Positions 6,635 through 9,771 of a stretch of 9,771 bases of DNA are shown here, one piece after another. Within the stretch, counting starts at the first letter, position 1, and each line of letters opens with the position of its first letter. The translations under genes and the position numbers were made by a program. The DNA is from Methylovirgula sp. (GTDB lineage Bacteria > Pseudomonadota > Alphaproteobacteria > Rhizobiales > Beijerinckiaceae), in assembly GCA_025356505.1 (NCBI GenBank), contig JANXSV010000169.1:1-9771 (forward strand), given 5' to 3'. The notes under the pieces were generated by a model, which saw only the letters and a list, made by a program, of their open reading frames with translations, was not told where the DNA came from and made no database searches.

Positions 6635-7342
6635 ATGAAAATAATCCTTTTCGGTGCTACAGGCATGATCGGGCAGGGGGTGCTGCAGCGCGCTTTGCAA
6701 GATCAGTCAATCACCAATATCGTTTGCGTTCTGCGCGTTTCCACGGGCAAAACGCATATCAAACTGCGTGAGATTATTGTCCCGGACCTGTTTGCACTTG
6801 GCAAAGTGCAGGACATTGAAACCCGCGATCTCTTGAGCAACTGTGATGCTTGCCTCTTTTGTGCAGGCGTTTCATCGGCCGGATTGGACGAAGCGATTTA
6901 CACCAAAGTGACCTACGATCTCACCTTGAGCGTCGCCGAGGCTCTATTGCCGCTCAATCCGCAGATGACATTCATCTATGTCTCTGGCGCAGGGACGGAT
7001 AGCTCGGAAAAAGGTCGGTTTATGTGGGCGAGGGTCAAGGGCAGGCTGGAAAACGCGCTGCTGAAATTGCCGTTTAAGGCGGCATATATGTTCCGCCCCG
7101 GCGCAATTCAGCCGCTGGACGGCATCAAAAGCAAGGTTGCGTGGTATAATGCGCTTTACACTGTGCTCAGCCCAATTTCGCCGCTGCTTGTGAAATATCT
7201 GCCGCAATATGTAACCACCACGCGGGTAAACGCGCTGGCAATGTTGAACGTGGCACGCGGCGGCTACGATAAGCGGGTGTTAGAGAACGTGGATATAAAT
7301 GCTGCGGCGGAAATGAAACAATTTCCTGTCGGAACGCCTTAG
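6635..7342 (+). CDS. NAD(P)-binding epimerase/dehydratase-like protein (extended SDR)
   Basis: This small Rossmann-fold protein of 235 residues has an unknown substrate. The N-terminal strand MKIILF runs directly into the nucleotide-binding motif GATGMIG (7-13), as in atypical extended short-chain dehydrogenases (NmrA/HTATIP2-like, COG0702 type). Later come LFCAGVSS, the strand FIYVSGAGTDSSEKG and MWARVKGRLENALL, in which the usual Tyr-x-x-x-Lys is replaced by Trp-x-x-x-Lys (WARVK). Then comes the RPGAIQP segment. Many relatives are annotated only as epimerase, and classical SDR catalysis is not assured. The ATG at 6635 is preferred because it puts the Rossmann strand at the N-terminus. A GTG at 6620 would add five residues, and neither start has a clear ribosome binding site. 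The gene appears to be monocistronic. Confidence 0.75.
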   Translation: MKIILFGATGMIGQGVLQRALQDQSITNIVCVLRVSTGKTHIKLREIIVPDLFALGKVQDIETRDLLSNCDACLFCAGVSSAGLDEAIYTKVTYDLTLSVAEALLPLNPQMTFIYVSGAGTDSSEKGRFMWARVKGRLENALLKLPFKAAYMFRPGAIQPLDGIKSKVAWYNALYTVLSPISPLLVKYLPQYVTTTRVNALAMLNVARGGYDKRVLENVDINAAAEMKQFPVGTP

Positions 7343-7408
7343 CTTAATTGCTTGCGTCTCCTCCTTTAACCAAATTTCCCGCTGTCCTTCCCATTTCCTC
7401 ACTCTTGT

Positions 7409-7438
7409 CTTGACACTGTCACCTCGAGTTCTTATCTC
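7409..7438 (+). promoter_or_regulatory. groESL promoter, RpoH (heat-shock sigma) type
   Basis: CTTGAC (7409-7414) and CTTATCTC (7431-7438) fit the pattern usually given for alphaproteobacterial RpoH promoters: CTTG, 17-18 bases, then CYTATNT. There are 18 bases between CTTG and CTTAT. The same site also offers TTGACA (7410-7415) with TATCTC (7433-7438) at 17 bases, so the housekeeping sigma factor could use it too. Predicted transcription start is about 7445, immediately before the CIRCE element. Confidence 0.75.
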
Positions 7439-7449
7439 AAAGGCAGTTA

Positions 7450-7475
7450 TTAGCACTCTCGTTGTTGAGTGCTAA
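7450..7475. promoter_or_regulatory. CIRCE operator for HrcA repressor
   Basis: TTAGCACTC (7450-7458) and GAGTGCTAA (7467-7475) are perfect 9-bp inverted arms identical to the CIRCE consensus. They lie just after the predicted groESL start site and 68 bases before groES. HrcA binding here represses groESL and is relieved by heat. The spacer I count is 8 bases (7459-7466) rather than the usual 9. Confidence 0.95.
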
Positions 7476-7543
7476 TACATTCCCGCCGAGTCATATAGGC
7501 TCAAGGCTGGTGTTCATTCATATAAGAACATGAGGACATACCA

Positions 7544-7831
7544 ATGAAATTCACTCCCCTCCACGACCGCGTTGTTGTGAAGCGCCTCGAAGGCGAAGAA
7601 AAGACAAAGGGTGGCATTATCATCCCTGACAACGCCAAGGAAAAGCCGCAAGAGGGCGAAATCGTCGCCGCTGGCCCTGGTGGCCGTGACGAATCCGGCA
7701 AGTTGACCCCGCTTGACGTTAAAAAGGGTGACAAGGTTCTGTTCGGCAAGTGGTCCGGCACCGAAGTCAAGATCGATGGTCAGGAACTCCTCATCATGAA
7801 GGAATCCGACATCATGGGAATCATCGGCTAA
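7544..7831 (+). CDS. groES: Co-chaperonin GroES (Cpn10)
   Basis: GroES is the heptameric lid of the GroEL cage. The 95 residues are the normal length. [16 protein letters not shown] opens the beta-barrel. The mobile loop (about 17-36) carries the hydrophobic GroEL-contact triplet III at 25-27, within [24 protein letters not shown] and the terminal ESDIMGIIG are also standard. The ATG is preceded by GAGGA (7532-7536) at 7 bases. It is the first gene of the groESL operon, under the RpoH-type promoter and CIRCE, with groEL 48 bases downstream. Confidence 0.98.
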   Translation: MKFTPLHDRVVVKRLEGEEKTKGGIIIPDNAKEKPQEGEIVAAGPGGRDESGKLTPLDVKKGDKVLFGKWSGTEVKIDGQELLIMKESDIMGIIG

Positions 7832-7867
7832 TCAGGTCGGGATTTCTGCATTTCAATTTTCTCATAA

Positions 7868-9517
<1,650 letters not shown>

Positions 9518-9541
9518 TCCATTTCCCGTGCTACAATCACG

Positions 9542-9572
9542 AAAGGGTCGCCCGAAAGGCGACCCTTTTTTT
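9542..9572 (+). terminator. Intrinsic terminator of the groESL operon
   Basis: AAAGGGTCGCC (9542-9552) pairs perfectly with GGCGACCCTTT (9558-9568), an 11-bp stem with a CGAAA loop, ending in seven T (9566-9572). It lies 24 bases after the groEL stop. On the opposite strand only three T follow the stem, so it is less suited to stop the converging CAP gene. Confidence 0.93.
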
Positions 9573-9594
9573 GGTTAAGCGCAAGGCGAAATCC

Positions 9595-9771
9595 TTACCT
9601 TGGGCTTGATGCCAACACCATGGTCCAATAAATCCCGCCAGAATCGCGGGCCATAGCCACACCAACGCGGGTGGCCTGCGCCAGAAGCATGTTGGCGTTA
9701 TGGCCGGAGGACTGCCGCCAGCCCTCGAATACGCTGTTTGCAGAGGCGTAGCCATAGGCCACATTTTCAGC
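9595..9771 (-). CDS. CAP (SCP/PR-1-like) domain protein, C-terminal end
   Basis: Fifty-eight residues and a TAA stop are present; the frame is open to the end of the window and contains no convincing start, so the gene continues beyond it. Read on the - strand, the fragment begins AENVAYGYASANSVFEGW, then SSGHNANML, then GVAMARDSGGIYWTMVLAS. This matches the C-terminal half of bacterial CAP domains, which read roughly GENIA-G, W--SPGHR-NIL, (I/V)GV, YW(T)--F. Bacterial members (YkwD-like) are usually secreted or wall-associated and their biochemical role is mostly unknown. The N-terminal part with the other conserved histidine, and any signal peptide, are outside the window. It is convergent with groEL, 77 bases from its stop. 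Family confidence is good despite the short length. Confidence 0.82.
   Translation of the reverse strand, partial: AENVAYGYASANSVFEGWRQSSGHNANMLLAQATRVGVAMARDSGGIYWTMVLASSPR

Noticed and set aside
6547..6771. 74-codon frame before and into the epimerase gene
   Set aside because: No close ribosome binding site, no recognisable motif, and most of it is the epimerase gene read in another frame.
9537..9764. 75-codon frame on the - strand at the right edge
   Set aside because: It reads through the groEL terminator and lies in a different frame from the CAP-domain coding sequence, which has clear family motifs over the same bases.

Overview
The window looks like ordinary chromosome from an alphaproteobacterium, most likely of the Hyphomicrobiales (Rhizobiales). 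That placement is inferred from three things: the GroEL and GroES sequences, the groESL promoter (an alphaproteobacterial RpoH-type promoter next to a CIRCE operator), and the gene families present (DUF3422, DUF2076, a secreted YkuD L,D-transpeptidase). No similarity search was possible. There are no tRNA or rRNA genes, insertion sequences, CRISPR arrays or phage genes.

Layout: (1) 1-465, + strand: the C-terminal part of a DUF3422 membrane-anchored protein that starts outside the window. (2) 543-4516, + strand: a compact glcDEF operon for the three-subunit FAD/iron-sulfur glycolate oxidase. glcE and glcF overlap by one base; a 57-base gap with a small hairpin separates glcD from glcE. The leader before glcD holds two inverted repeats. 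(3) 4606-5391, + strand: a DUF2076 protein with a tandem AYPGQ repeat and an Asp/Gln- and Gly-rich tail, preceded by a terminator-like hairpin whose T tract touches its ribosome binding site. (4) 5474-6361, - strand: an exported L,D-transpeptidase, convergent with the DUF2076 gene. (5) 6635-7342, + strand: a small NAD(P)-binding epimerase-like protein, divergent from the transpeptidase gene. (6) 7409-9572, + strand: the groES-groEL heat-shock operon with promoter, CIRCE operator and a strong intrinsic terminator. (7) 9595-9771, - strand: the C-terminal end of a CAP (SCP/PR-1-like) domain protein that starts beyond the window, convergent with groEL.

How the genes work together: GlcD, GlcE and GlcF form one enzyme that oxidises glycolate to glyoxylate and passes electrons to the respiratory chain. 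GroES and GroEL form the chaperonin. The DUF3422, DUF2076, transpeptidase, epimerase and CAP genes look like independent single-gene units, several of them concerned with the envelope.

I did not find a convincing undescribed multi-gene system. The points most worth a second look are regulatory or structural: the hairpin abutting the DUF2076 ribosome binding site, two mutually exclusive hairpins early in glcE, the paired inverted repeats before glcD, and a CIRCE element with an 8-base spacer instead of the usual 9.
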